Shown piece by piece: positions 16,436 through 25,041 of a stretch of DNA of 35,054 bases. How positions within the stretch are numbered: position 1 is the first letter of the stretch; the number at the start of each line of letters is the position of its first letter. This DNA is from Chelativorans intermedius (GTDB lineage Bacteria; Pseudomonadota; Alphaproteobacteria; Rhizobiales; Rhizobiaceae), in assembly GCF_025398255.1 (NCBI RefSeq), contig NZ_JAODNW010000029.1, forward strand, positions 1-35,054, given 5' to 3'. The notes under the pieces were generated by a model. It did no database searches. It worked only from the letters and a program-made list of their open reading frames with translations, and was not told the DNA's origin. The translations under genes were made by a program, and so were the position numbers.

Positions 16436-18261
16436 TTGACCAGCGCTTCGATGGCATCCCGGATATAGCCGGGGACATTGAATGCTTCGCTGGCCGCGGC
16501 TTTTTCCGCCAAAAGCTGGGCGAAGTCTCCCTTAGGCGTGTTCTTGAACAGCTCCTGTATGGCTTTGGCGCGGGCATCGCCGTCCTTGGCAACCGCGTCA
16601 TTCCATTTCGCCTCGGACTGGGGATGCAGAGCCAGATACACCTCTTTCATACATGCCGCATTGCCGGCAGCAACCAGTTCGGTTTCCAGCGAGTACGTGT
16701 TCACGCATATATCGAGAACATCCGCCGCGCCCTTGCCGGCCGCCAGCGCATCGAGATCGGCTTTGCGCCTCTCACCCGGCAGGGCGTCTCCGTCATCCAC
16801 GGTGTGCTTGTCGCCATCCGTGATGATGACAAGGCGGTCGGCAATCCGCACGCCGTCATAGGGAGACAAAAGGGCCTTGGCGTAAGGCGCAAAATCAACA
16901 CCGTCGATCGGCACGAAGACGGCTGACCGGAAAACTCGGAACTCCGCCGCGCGGTCTTTCAGGACATGGTTCTTGGCAATGACCGGCAGCAACAGCGCTT
17001 CGGCAATGCCCTCGACCAGCAGAACCCGGCCACCGAACAGCAGAGCCGACTTGGTAACGTCGAGATAGCGGTCGATCTTCCGGCGGTCCGGGTCTGTCAG
17101 GTCAAGCTTGGCAAGAGGAATGCACCGGGATTCTGGGCGCGGCGGCTGCATTTCCGCCTCCGGCGGATCGGTCGGTTGCGCCGCCCCTTCGGCTTTAGGC
17201 CCGTCCCCACCTTTATCGTCTTGGGGGGCCGGCGCGACGGACCGAACAAAAACAAGGCTTTTGCTGGGCACCCATGCCGACAGGTTGGGCGAATGCGTAG
17301 CGACGATCACCTGCAAATGGCCGGCGGGCGCGTCCTTGTCGTCCTTGGGTTTGAGTGACTGTTCCGCGCGCTCTTCCAGGAAGTTAAGGACGGCGGCCTG
17401 GAGCTGCGGATGCAGATGGGCCTCCGGCTCTTCGACAAGGAACATCGTTAGTTCGGCGTTGTCGGTTCTTTCGAGTTCGACGGCGATGGTCGCGATGTAG
17501 AGAAGGTTCGCAAATCCGTGCCCGGAATATTGTAAATCTTCGGGCGTGATGCCGTGATCGGCGAGTTTGAAGCGCAGGTCGCGCGCGATATCGATAAGCT
17601 TTTCATCCGTGTTGAAACCAAGCGCGGCGCCCTGCGGCCGGACACCGGCGGTGAGTATGTCCAGCCCTGTCGCGACGGCGGCATCAACGTCGGCGAGAAT
17701 CTGATGGTCGCTGGTGCGGGCAAGGCTTTTCGCCACTTCCTCGGGATCATGTTCCCCAAGGAAATGATTGAGCAGGGCATGAATGCGCGTGGGGTTTCCG
17801 GAGGCTAGCGCACGCTTGGCATCGCGCAGCGGCGGCAGATAGACATGCCGGATCATTTCATGGGAGCCAGGCTCCGGTACCGCCTTGAACCGGCCCGCCC
17901 AAAGCGCGGGGCGAACATGCGATTGCTTGCCCGTGGCATCATAGGTGAGGCCAAAGCAGGCTTCTTCGAGGGTGTCACTTGTTGTCGCCGAAAGCAGCCG
18001 TCCCTGCTGCGGCGGCGAAAGCCCTTCGAATGTTGCGGAGAGTTCAAAACTCCGCGGCGTCGCGCCAAAGCGGATGTCGGTCTGTTCGCAGTACAGCTCC
18101 CTGCGGCCGCCGAGAGGCGTAGAGAGAAGCCGGATCGCATCAATTATGTTGCTTTTGCCGCCGTTGTTTTCGCCGACAAGAACCGTCAGTCCCCGCTCGA
18201 AAGAGATTTTCTCTTTCGAGAATGAGCGGAAATTACTGAGATTAAGCCGGCTTAAATGCAT
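16432..18261 (-). CDS. OLD-family ATPase-TOPRIM nuclease (GajA-like)
   Basis: The 609-residue protein has an ABC-type ATPase followed by a TOPRIM domain, as in class 2 OLD nucleases. Walker A is GENNGGKS (30-37), the signature-like segment SGHGFANLLYIA is near 246-257, Walker B is MFLVEEPEAHLHP (273-285), and the switch histidine is in VIVATHSPNL (318-326). TOPRIM residues are E417 in LLVEGIAEALLL, D453 in PIDG, and D482/D484 in ITDGDKH. A proline/alanine/glutamate-rich linker (about 343-378) joins the two halves. In Gabija the homologous GajA cuts DNA when nucleotide levels fall. The gene begins eight bases after the Hsp90-like gene and overlaps the helicase gene, so it bridges both. Confidence 0.88.
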   Translation of the reverse strand: MHLSRLNLSNFRSFSKEKISFERGLTVLVGENNGGKSNIIDAIRLLSTPLGGRRELYCEQTDIRFGATPRSFELSATFEGLSPPQQGRLLSATTSDTLEEACFGLTYDATGKQSHVRPALWAGRFKAVPEPGSHEMIRHVYLPPLRDAKRALASGNPTRIHALLNHFLGEHDPEEVAKSLARTSDHQILADVDAAVATGLDILTAGVRPQGAALGFNTDEKLIDIARDLRFKLADHGITPEDLQYSGHGFANLLYIATIAVELERTDNAELTMFLVEEPEAHLHPQLQAAVLNFLEERAEQSLKPKDDKDAPAGHLQVIVATHSPNLSAWVPSKSLVFVRSVAPAPQDDKGGDGPKAEGAAQPTDPPEAEMQPPRPESRCIPLAKLDLTDPDRRKIDRYLDVTKSALLFGGRVLLVEGIAEALLLPVIAKNHVLKDRAAEFRVFRSAVFVPIDGVDFAPYAKALLSPYDGVRIADRLVIITDGDKHTVDDGDALPGERRKADLDALAAGKGAADVLDICVNTYSLETELVAAGNAACMKEVYLALHPQSEAKWNDAVAKDGDARAKAIQELFKNTPKGDFAQLLAEKAAASEAFNVPGYIRDAIEALVK

Positions 18262-18269
18262 TTGCCCCC

Positions 18270-20579
18270 TTACGGAATCGTGTCGAAGCGCACGTAGAAC
18301 TCTTTATCACCGTCAGTAATCTGAAACGCCGGCTCGAGAGCGCCCGGCACAGGAATAAATATGCGGTTCTTCGTTACGATCGTGGTTGTAGGGAACATAG
18401 CGCCGCCGGTCTGGTCTGTCTCAAGAGGTGATTTCAACTCAATGTCGTAGTAAAGGCTGATGCTTCCGGTGGTATCGGCGAATATATATATGACGCGGTG
18501 GGCGCCCCATATCAGTTTGGTCGTGTGGGGCCAGCGCAGAAATTCTCCTTCCCGCTTGACCATGCGGTCGGAGATCGCAAGGAACATCTTGAAGTTATTC
18601 AGCTTCTGATGCTCGGCGGAAACCGTCAGCACCTTCATGTCGCTTTCAACATCCTCACGCATGATCGGCGGCGCGGCCTCAAGCTCGTTGGGCGGCGGCG
18701 CGGAATCGTTCGCCTGTATGATGTCAGGGAATTCATCTTCCACGCTACCCACCTGGGCGCGGCTCACATGCTGGCGCTGAACGGCTGCACGGCTCCGGGA
18801 GGTCCTGATAACGTCAGAGAATTCCGCCTTCCCGGCAAGGTAATCGGCGAGGAGCGATTCAATCGCCCCATAGTCGCTCTCTTCGATGCGGAACAGCTCC
18901 TTGTTTTCCTTGAGCCTCTTATAGAGAGCATCGCGACCTTGCTTTGTGGAGGACGGGACGTAGTCCCTGATGTGAGGGTAGATATGTTCGCGAACAAAGT
19001 CCTTCATAAACCCGTCAAACACGTCGCGCGCCGCCGTGTAACATTCGAGAACCATCGACACGGCCGGTATGCCCCGCGCAATCGATATCTGAAGCGCGCG
19101 GTCCGTCTTCTCGACGTGGAAAGAAACACCATGGCTTATGGTGGCGAACGCCGCATCCACATCCGGCATAAGGTAGTCGTCGAGCAGGATGCTGCGCAGC
19201 CGTACGAGGAACATGGCCTCTTCGATCGTCAGCTGTGTCGCTGATATTCTTTCAACGATCGTGCGCTCGGGCACCTGCTCAAGCTTAACAATCTGGCTCA
19301 GGTAGCGAAGCTGCAGCTTTCGCCGGGGATTGGCCTGGCTGACATGAAAGAGATTGGCCTGGTCGCTGGCAAACCGTTTAAGAATGGTAGCGTCCTGTCC
19401 GGTGTAATAGTGCTTGGGCTTGTCCGGTTCATAGGTCGCGACACTGCCAAGCGCGATCATGTCGTCGGCAGGACGCACCGATATCTTGACGCCCTTCGCG
19501 AGCGGCGTGAGCCCGTGGGACAGAATGTACTGCTGGAACTGCTGGTTGGCGTCCGCCACCGGCGTATCCGCAATGACTTGCGAGACTTCGGCTTCGACCA
19601 TCGCCAGCAGGTTGGCAACGTGCTGGATGCTTTCCCGACTGAGCGCCTCGCGGCCTGCCGTGGGATGCAGTATATCGAGATTGACAAAGCCACCGAAACC
19701 GTAGTGCCCAGATACCGGCACCGGAGCAAGGCCGAACAGATTGCGGAAACCGTGTGTCGTGCCGCCGTCCTGGACAAAGAACGTCTCGCCCTTTATCGCC
19801 GTTCCGTTCAACTCGATATCAGTGAGCCGGGCCAGCACGCGGTTCTGCCCGTTGACTGATACTTGAAGCGTTCCGGCATATTCGCCACGCGATACTACGC
19901 AGGATGAAATCTGCTCAAAGCCTTTGGCTTTTCCCGCGAGCGTATCTTCAAAGCCCTCCTGGCTGATCAGGCGCCCGTTGACTATGACCGGCACGGGCAG
20001 GAACCGGACATACTGGCTCAGATATTCGCAGGCGGCGGATTCATCGATGGGATTGGCAGGATCGAGATCAGCCATAACGATTGTGCCGGGCTCGCGGTCT
20101 TCGGCGATGCGTTCAAGATCGATGCAATCCTGTGCGATCTTCAAATCGTCGCGTTTTGCGGAGCTAACAAGAGTAAGCTCGGATTCGATATGCCGCGTCT
20201 CAACGCGCAGAGCGGTGCACACGCCGAAATTCGCCATGGCGCCGATACCGAATGTGCCAATGACGCCCGACCGTTGCGCAAGCTCGGATTTCTTGCCGCT
20301 CGACCCTGCCTTCCAGAAGTTGTTCTTCAAGACATCTTCGGTCATGCCGATGCCGTCATCGCGCACGGTCAGGCGGTCAGGCTTAACAGTGATCTCGATC
20401 CTGCGCTCTTCCACAGGCAAGTCCTGCGCCGTGCAACGCATCAGGATCGCATCGTATGCATTCTGGACATTTTCCCGTAGGAACGCTTTGGGCGAGTCGT
20501 AAATTTCCGATGACAGAATTTGGAGGATTCTGCTCGTCTCGACGTCGAAGGCGATTTTCTCTTTGCCCGGCTCAGTCAT
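18270..20579 (-). CDS. Hsp90/HtpG-like GHKL ATPase
   Basis: The N-terminal domain of this 769-residue protein has the complete Bergerat ATP-binding fold: E36, N40 and D43 in FLRENVQNAYDAI (the same ExxxNxxD spacing as Hsp90), DDGIGM (74-79), and a lid glycine motif IGTFGIGAMANF (107-118). HtpG has about 620 residues. The middle part here resembles it loosely, and the C-terminal 200 residues include a charged linker (QHVSRAQVGSVEDEFPD) and an unfamiliar domain. In defence contexts such ATPases may act as conformational switches or sensors; the role here is unknown. Its start overlaps the phosphoesterase stop by four bases (ATGA, 20576-20579), so these two are the closest partners. Confidence 0.8.
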   Translation of the reverse strand: MTEPGKEKIAFDVETSRILQILSSEIYDSPKAFLRENVQNAYDAILMRCTAQDLPVEERRIEITVKPDRLTVRDDGIGMTEDVLKNNFWKAGSSGKKSELAQRSGVIGTFGIGAMANFGVCTALRVETRHIESELTLVSSAKRDDLKIAQDCIDLERIAEDREPGTIVMADLDPANPIDESAACEYLSQYVRFLPVPVIVNGRLISQEGFEDTLAGKAKGFEQISSCVVSRGEYAGTLQVSVNGQNRVLARLTDIELNGTAIKGETFFVQDGGTTHGFRNLFGLAPVPVSGHYGFGGFVNLDILHPTAGREALSRESIQHVANLLAMVEAEVSQVIADTPVADANQQFQQYILSHGLTPLAKGVKISVRPADDMIALGSVATYEPDKPKHYYTGQDATILKRFASDQANLFHVSQANPRRKLQLRYLSQIVKLEQVPERTIVERISATQLTIEEAMFLVRLRSILLDDYLMPDVDAAFATISHGVSFHVEKTDRALQISIARGIPAVSMVLECYTAARDVFDGFMKDFVREHIYPHIRDYVPSSTKQGRDALYKRLKENKELFRIEESDYGAIESLLADYLAGKAEFSDVIRTSRSRAAVQRQHVSRAQVGSVEDEFPDIIQANDSAPPPNELEAAPPIMREDVESDMKVLTVSAEHQKLNNFKMFLAISDRMVKREGEFLRWPHTTKLIWGAHRVIYIFADTTGSISLYYDIELKSPLETDQTGGAMFPTTTIVTKNRIFIPVPGALEPAFQITDGDKEFYVRFDTIP

Positions 20580-22027
20580 TTTTTCAACCTCGCCGCGTAC
20601 TTGGTCCGTATCTCAACGATTGACGGATCCGTTGATCCAGCAATCAAGGGAAGTTCGATGATCTCTGCGATGCGGCGCTTGTTACCTTGCGTCCAGAGCG
20701 CATCCAGCAATGCGATCGCTTCGGCCGTGCTTTCCGGTGGATCGAAAGCCGCCATAACCCCGGCCGCGTCATCAAGCTTGACCAGGCAGTCGAGCAGCAG
20801 GCGTCGCGCGAGGCCATCCGTTGGCGCAAGAGGCGAGAGAATATCTGCTGCGGCGCGGTATTCGCTTTGATCATACAAGCCCTGTACTTTGGTCAGCAGA
20901 AGCGTGTTGCGGTCCGCCCTGACAAACGGCTCCGGCGGCGGGTCGAATGTAAAGTCGAGATAGCCGGTCTGGTTGGGTGGCAGGGAACGCGCGCCCCAAA
21001 TCGGCATGCGCAGATTGTCATTGTGCATTTCCCGGACGTGCAACCGCCCTTTCCTGTTCGGGATATCGAGTTCCACGACGTTATAGGCGCGGCCGTGGCG
21101 GAAGGCGGCACCGCCGCATAGCGTACCGGCGCTGATAACGGTGATGCGGCGGTCTGGGCCGTGGCGAAAACGCGTATCAAGGAACTGAGGCTTGTGCTGG
21201 TGCCCGTGAAATCCGAGGCTAAACCCCCCATCAATGAGATTCTGGACAATATCGGGGTCCATGTAGTCAACCTCCGCCGGCGGCCCTTCGGTGTTGTGAT
21301 GCCAGACGGCGATGCGCAGGTATTCCTGTGCACCTGACAATTGACGCAGCCACCTTCCCGCACGAGCAATGCAATCCGGGTGAATAGCGCCCTGCCGGTT
21401 CAACAGGTCGTTGTTGTAGCAACTGCAAAATCCGACGACGACGATCTCCAGGTCCGGAAGTTCGAAGACATCAAGCTGGCTATTCGGTTCAAGAGAATAA
21501 GAACGCTGGCCGTCGTAAAAGCGGTCGTAGAAATCGACGAACGCCGCAAAGCGCTGGCGGTACATGTCCCGGTCCGTGATCTCAAATAGCGAGAATTCAT
21601 CCCAGGACCAGCGCAGCGGGGAATCCGGTTTGAAGAGTTCAGCAACAAGCGCCTTGTCGATGCCGGCAGTCATCTCGATGGGGGTAAGAGACTGGCGGAA
21701 ATGATGATCGCTTACATCGTGATTGCCGGGGATGAGAATGACGCGCCGCTTGTCGCCGCCAACAAAGCGGTCGGTCAGCTCGTTGAGGAAGACCAGCGCT
21801 TCATCGTATTGCTTGCGCAGTGCGCTTTCGGCGTCGGCCGTGCCGTGCCTGACGCCCTGAACGATATCGCCGCTGACGATAATGAGGTTGGGCGGTGCAA
21901 TGCGCGTTTCATCATGTGAAGTGTACCTGTCCCGGTCGCGTTCGAGGGAATCGAGCAACACCTGGTTGCCGATCGGATTCGCCGGATCGCGGTGCAGGTC
22001 GGATATGTGAAGCACACTGAGCGTCAT
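20576..22027 (-). CDS. Calcineurin-like metallophosphoesterase
   Basis: The 483-residue protein has every metal-ligand motif of the family: D10 and H12 (HISDLH), D54 (VSGDIV), N102-H103-D104 (PGNHD), H243/H244 (AVWHHN), and H276/H278 (GFHGHQH). The catalytic domain covers about residues 1-310. The last 170 residues are helical and could mediate contacts with a partner. Such enzymes cleave phosphomonoesters, phosphodiesters, cyclic nucleotides or nucleic acid. The gene starts six bases after the restriction enzyme gene and overlaps the Hsp90-like gene. This pairing suggests that its activity is controlled by, or serves, the ATPase; the substrate cannot be predicted. Confidence 0.85.
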   Translation of the reverse strand: MTLSVLHISDLHRDPANPIGNQVLLDSLERDRDRYTSHDETRIAPPNLIIVSGDIVQGVRHGTADAESALRKQYDEALVFLNELTDRFVGGDKRRVILIPGNHDVSDHHFRQSLTPIEMTAGIDKALVAELFKPDSPLRWSWDEFSLFEITDRDMYRQRFAAFVDFYDRFYDGQRSYSLEPNSQLDVFELPDLEIVVVGFCSCYNNDLLNRQGAIHPDCIARAGRWLRQLSGAQEYLRIAVWHHNTEGPPAEVDYMDPDIVQNLIDGGFSLGFHGHQHKPQFLDTRFRHGPDRRITVISAGTLCGGAAFRHGRAYNVVELDIPNRKGRLHVREMHNDNLRMPIWGARSLPPNQTGYLDFTFDPPPEPFVRADRNTLLLTKVQGLYDQSEYRAAADILSPLAPTDGLARRLLLDCLVKLDDAAGVMAAFDPPESTAEAIALLDALWTQGNKRRIAEIIELPLIAGSTDPSIVEIRTKYAARLKK

Positions 22028-22033
22028 GGCAGC

Positions 22034-22771
22034 CTAACTCCGCGCCGCCTCCGCCGCGACATGGCCGGCGAGTTCGGTGACGAATGTGCGCAGGCCCGTC
22101 ATGTCGCTCATTTCGGAATAGCTGCCGTCTGCTGATGCCGAGCGCGGCGATGTCAGGATCGATGCCGTGGTGTAGAGTTGCTCCTGCACCAGCTTGCGGC
22201 AGAGGATGTTGTAGCGTTCGGCATAGGACGCGCCCTGAAACTCCTTGAACACCGGGAAGTGCGGCGAGGAATCGCGGACAGGCGCGCGCGATGCCGGCGC
22301 ATCCTCAAGCAGCATCAGCCAGCCGACAAAAGGGCGCGTTTGTTCGCCAAAGGCGCCTTCCCTGTAGGCCGTCCACAAATCATGGGCGGTACCGATCGCC
22401 TCTTCGGAGCGGTTGTTGAAATTGTTGCCGAAGGACGGACCGACCTGGCTCTTGAACTCAAGCGCGGCGATCAGCCGGCCTTCATTGATCACCAGCAAAT
22501 CCCACAACTTTGTCGGCCGGAAGTATCCCGGTAATGTCAGCACGCGACGCTTCTGGTGGATGTCGGCATGGTCGAGGCCATTAGCCCGCACGATGTCAAT
22601 GACCAGGGCGATGAACCCGTCCATATTCTTCCCGGCAGTGACGCCGGCGCGCTCGCCCTGATCGGCCTTGCCCGATTCAATCTGCTTCTGGCGGGCCTTT
22701 TCGCGGTTGCCCCAAAACGCCTGAACTGCCTCGCGCGCCTTCCGTTCGTAATCGGCAAGATCGATCGCCAT
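22034..22771 (-). CDS. Type II restriction endonuclease, PaeR7I/XhoI family
   Basis: The 245-residue protein is nearly the same length as PaeR7I (246) and has the family pattern: [20 protein letters not shown] with D91 and the E105-F-K107 pair, then [20 protein letters not shown]. The D and ExK make the PD-(D/E)XK site. Characterised members cut CTCGAG, so the same specificity is expected, though this is extrapolated from family membership. CTCGAG occurs in this window, for example at 12368, 18333, 24305 and 26277, so the host must be protected when the gene is expressed. It follows its methyltransferase with a nine-base gap. Confidence 0.85.
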   Translation of the reverse strand: MAIDLADYERKAREAVQAFWGNREKARQKQIESGKADQGERAGVTAGKNMDGFIALVIDIVRANGLDHADIHQKRRVLTLPGYFRPTKLWDLLVINEGRLIAALEFKSQVGPSFGNNFNNRSEEAIGTAHDLWTAYREGAFGEQTRPFVGWLMLLEDAPASRAPVRDSSPHFPVFKEFQGASYAERYNILCRKLVQEQLYTTASILTSPRSASADGSYSEMSDMTGLRTFVTELAGHVAAEAARS

Positions 22772-22780
22772 GCACCCCTC

Positions 22781-24499
22781 TCAATCGCCGTTGCCGCCGA
22801 TCGCGGCCCGTTCTTGTTTTGACAGACCATAGAGCTTGGCAACTGCCCTGTTGCAGGCCTCTACGTCGCGACGCCCCGCCGCATCGATCAGTTCGTCCTT
22901 GAGCGCGGTCGAAACGTCCTGCCAGCGCGGCAGGCGGATACGCCGCAGATACTGCGCCTGAAACCGCAGATAGCCGCCCCGCATGCGGGTCGCATAGATC
23001 GACACGAAGAGCCTGGCGATGCCCGAGCGTAAGACTGCCTGCAGCGCTCTCAGATCCCATTCGTCCGAGACGATGAAATACAGATTGTGGTGCGGGTACA
23101 GGCGTCCCTCCTCGTAGACGATGTGCGCGTCGCCCTTGATGTCGGGGATGAGCAATTTCGGCCGATCTGCAAGCGCCGGGTAGATCCGGTCGATCGTCCT
23201 GTACCAGTTGGCTGGCGCCTTCTTCGCGACGTGCCTTTTGGCGATCTGGTCGCGCCGCTGTTCGAGATATTTTTTCAAGCGGGGATAATCGTCCAGATCG
23301 ACAAGACCGCCCTCATCGGCGAACGGATTGACGATGCCTAGGCCGCGCCATTTGACTTCGCCGCTGTCGATATCGCGAGTCATTGCGAGCGGCAGCTTGC
23401 GATCATCCTCAACGTCCAGTTCATCGAAGGGGCCGATAAACGCCTTATCGGCGCCGGTGGCCACGCCGATACCGACCTTGCATCCCGCATCCTCGATGGC
23501 CGGATAGTCCCGCTCCAACCGGCGGATCAACATGAGTTGGTCCGGAGCTTCAAGAATCCACGGCTGCGCGCCGGCGGCCACATCGGCCATTTCCTTGACG
23601 GGGCCGTCAGGCGGTACTGGATCGGCGGACAGCAGGCGCCGCGCCAATTCATCCAGTACCGACTTGTCGATTGCCGGACGGTGTGCGATCCGCGTCTTGC
23701 CGGGCTTTTCCTTGGTGATGATGGTGATCGCGGGATAGGCGATGACCTCGGCATGAAAAGCCGGCGTATCGGTCATATCGACATAGGCTTTCAGATGGTA
23801 ACCGTCGGCGACCATCTGGCGCAGCGGACCACCATAGCGGTTCTTCATCCACCGGTCGGCGCAAATAAAACCGAGAGTCCCCCCCTCGCCCAACAGACTT
23901 AGCGACCGTTCGATAAACGGGATGTAGATGTCGGCCCGGTCGAATACCGTGCGGTACCGTAGTCGGTATTCGGCAATCAGAGCGTCGGGAATGAGTTCCT
24001 GCCGCACATAGGGTGGATTGCCGACGACAAAATCGAACGTCCCGGGCAGGTCGGCCAGCAGAAAATCGCCCTGCATCAACCAGGCGTTGGTAAGCTGCCC
24101 GGCAGCGTCCGCGGCAAGACCAGCATTCTTCAGCAGTGCGATTACCTTGCCGCGCGTGCCTTCAAATGATGAGGCATGTAGCTCAACCCCGCGAATGCAG
24201 GGAGCAAGCGCTTCCACGGGATCACCGGACGCACCGGCACTGCGCCAGCTTTCAAGCAGGCGCTCGACCGCGATCTCCAGAAAATCACCGTCGCCGAATG
24301 ACGGCTCGAGCAAGCGGTACTGGTGGAGCGGGCGTCCAACTTCATAGCCAACAAGATCGAGGATGAACTCGACCACTTCACGCTTCGTGTATATGGCGCC
24401 GCGATGTTCGATGCCTGCGGCGGCAAGTTCCGCCACGGCCTCGGTAACAGGGCACATTCCCGGCAGAGATGCCTGGCGCGCGGAAGACAGCACGGCCAT
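22781..24499 (-). CDS. N6-adenine DNA methyltransferase of the PaeR7I-type system
   Basis: The 572-residue protein has an SAM-binding motif I in [19 protein letters not shown] (about residues 64-82) and the catalytic NPPY motif in [12 protein letters not shown] (about 161-164), followed by a tyrosine-rich region and a TaqI-type C-terminal recognition domain ([11 protein letters not shown] near the end). The expected product is N6-methyladenine in CTCGAG, protecting it from the neighbouring nuclease; that site is inferred. I chose the ATG at 24499, which overlaps the RHH stop by one base (TGATG). A TTG at 24502 is also in frame. Coupling to the RHH gene suggests that methyltransferase expression is controlled by that regulator. 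Confidence 0.85.
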   Translation of the reverse strand: MAVLSSARQASLPGMCPVTEAVAELAAAGIEHRGAIYTKREVVEFILDLVGYEVGRPLHQYRLLEPSFGDGDFLEIAVERLLESWRSAGASGDPVEALAPCIRGVELHASSFEGTRGKVIALLKNAGLAADAAGQLTNAWLMQGDFLLADLPGTFDFVVGNPPYVRQELIPDALIAEYRLRYRTVFDRADIYIPFIERSLSLLGEGGTLGFICADRWMKNRYGGPLRQMVADGYHLKAYVDMTDTPAFHAEVIAYPAITIITKEKPGKTRIAHRPAIDKSVLDELARRLLSADPVPPDGPVKEMADVAAGAQPWILEAPDQLMLIRRLERDYPAIEDAGCKVGIGVATGADKAFIGPFDELDVEDDRKLPLAMTRDIDSGEVKWRGLGIVNPFADEGGLVDLDDYPRLKKYLEQRRDQIAKRHVAKKAPANWYRTIDRIYPALADRPKLLIPDIKGDAHIVYEEGRLYPHHNLYFIVSDEWDLRALQAVLRSGIARLFVSIYATRMRGGYLRFQAQYLRRIRLPRWQDVSTALKDELIDAAGRRDVEACNRAVAKLYGLSKQERAAIGGNGD

Positions 24500-24723
24500 C
24501 AAGCGACCTCCCGGCCGGGGCGAACTTCGATCCTGCGATCCTCGCCGTGTCGCTCAAGAAACTCGCGCATTGAGCGCCGAATCAGCCACGATGCGCTGAC
24601 ATCGCTGCGCCGGGCAAGCTGATCCAGGGTCTCATAGTCGTCCGGATCGACAGTGATCGTCACGCGCTTCATGGGTTTGGCTTTCTTGCGGTTGGGCATA
24701 GCCGACTCATACAGGTGATGCAT
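24499..24723 (-). CDS. Ribbon-helix-helix regulator heading the defence operon
   Basis: The 74-residue protein contains an RHH core, [20 protein letters not shown], followed by [20 protein letters not shown]. The first gene in a nine-gene run, it overlaps the methyltransferase gene by one base and is likely its autorepressor or timing control, analogous to small C proteins in other restriction-modification systems. Starts are possible at 24723, 24699 and 24672; none has a strong ribosome-binding site, and the RHH core begins after the last. A candidate promoter is the TTGAAA with downstream TATGGT upstream of the gene (about 24736-24765, read on the minus strand). Compare the RHH gene at 403-630, which has the same layout. 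Confidence 0.75.
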   Translation of the reverse strand: MHHLYESAMPNRKKAKPMKRVTITVDPDDYETLDQLARRSDVSASWLIRRSMREFLERHGEDRRIEVRPGREVA

Positions 24724-24982
24724 AGTGTCATATCACCATACACCAGATATGCCGCTTTCAAACAGGCTTTCTCTACATACGGCATAATGCTGTGGAGACG
24801 TGCCGAGCTTCCGTCTGGAGATGGCGTCTCCCTCCGGGCCGGGCTGTCGGCGGAGCGGAAGCCCTAACAGGTCTTCCCCCTCCCGGGCTTCCATCCCTGA
24901 CACGGGGGTCTCGGAATTCCCACAACGCCAGGATTCTCCGCTTACCTGGCTACGAGAGAGTAAGAGTTCGGCGGCTTTCGCC
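24724..24982 (+). promoter_or_regulatory. Divergent promoter region and leader with alternative hairpins
   Basis: This gap separates the minus-strand defence operon from the plus-strand backbone operon and must hold both promoters. On the plus strand three segments can pair in two exclusive ways. GCTTCCG (24807-24813) can pair with CGGAAGC (24856-24862), while GGAAGCCC (24857-24864), which contains most of the same bases, can pair with GGGCTTCC (24885-24892). A small hairpin GGAGA/TCTCC (24817-24831) lies inside the first loop. Such competing stems are typical of attenuators and other RNA switches; no U-run follows, so transcription termination is not implied. No gene is recognisable here. 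Confidence 0.5.
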
Positions 24983-25041
24983 GTGACGGGTTTGGAGGTC
25001 GAGAGAGAGGCTCCCGGCCGGCCCGTCGCGGAGATTGACCC
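24983..25041 (+). promoter_or_regulatory. Repeated leader element, copy A (before DUF932)
   Basis: This 59-base sequence, ending at the ATG of the DUF932 gene, is nearly repeated at 26307-26364 before the ParB-like gene. Both open with GTGACGGGTTTGGAGG, contain GAGAGAGAGGCT and end with GCCCGTC, then a GGAGA ribosome-binding site. GACGGG and CCCGTC form an outer stem. Inside, GGAG can pair with CTCC here and, by G-U pairs, with CTTT in copy B, so the differences are compatible with one structure. A cis-acting RNA or shared protein-binding leader is inferred. Confidence 0.6.

Noticed and set aside
14687-18261. Calling the OLD-UvrD pair simply Gabija
   Set aside because: The pair fits Gabija, but the tight linkage to the phosphoesterase and Hsp90-like genes upstream and nuclease-like genes downstream means that label may be incomplete. 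It is kept as Gabija-like.
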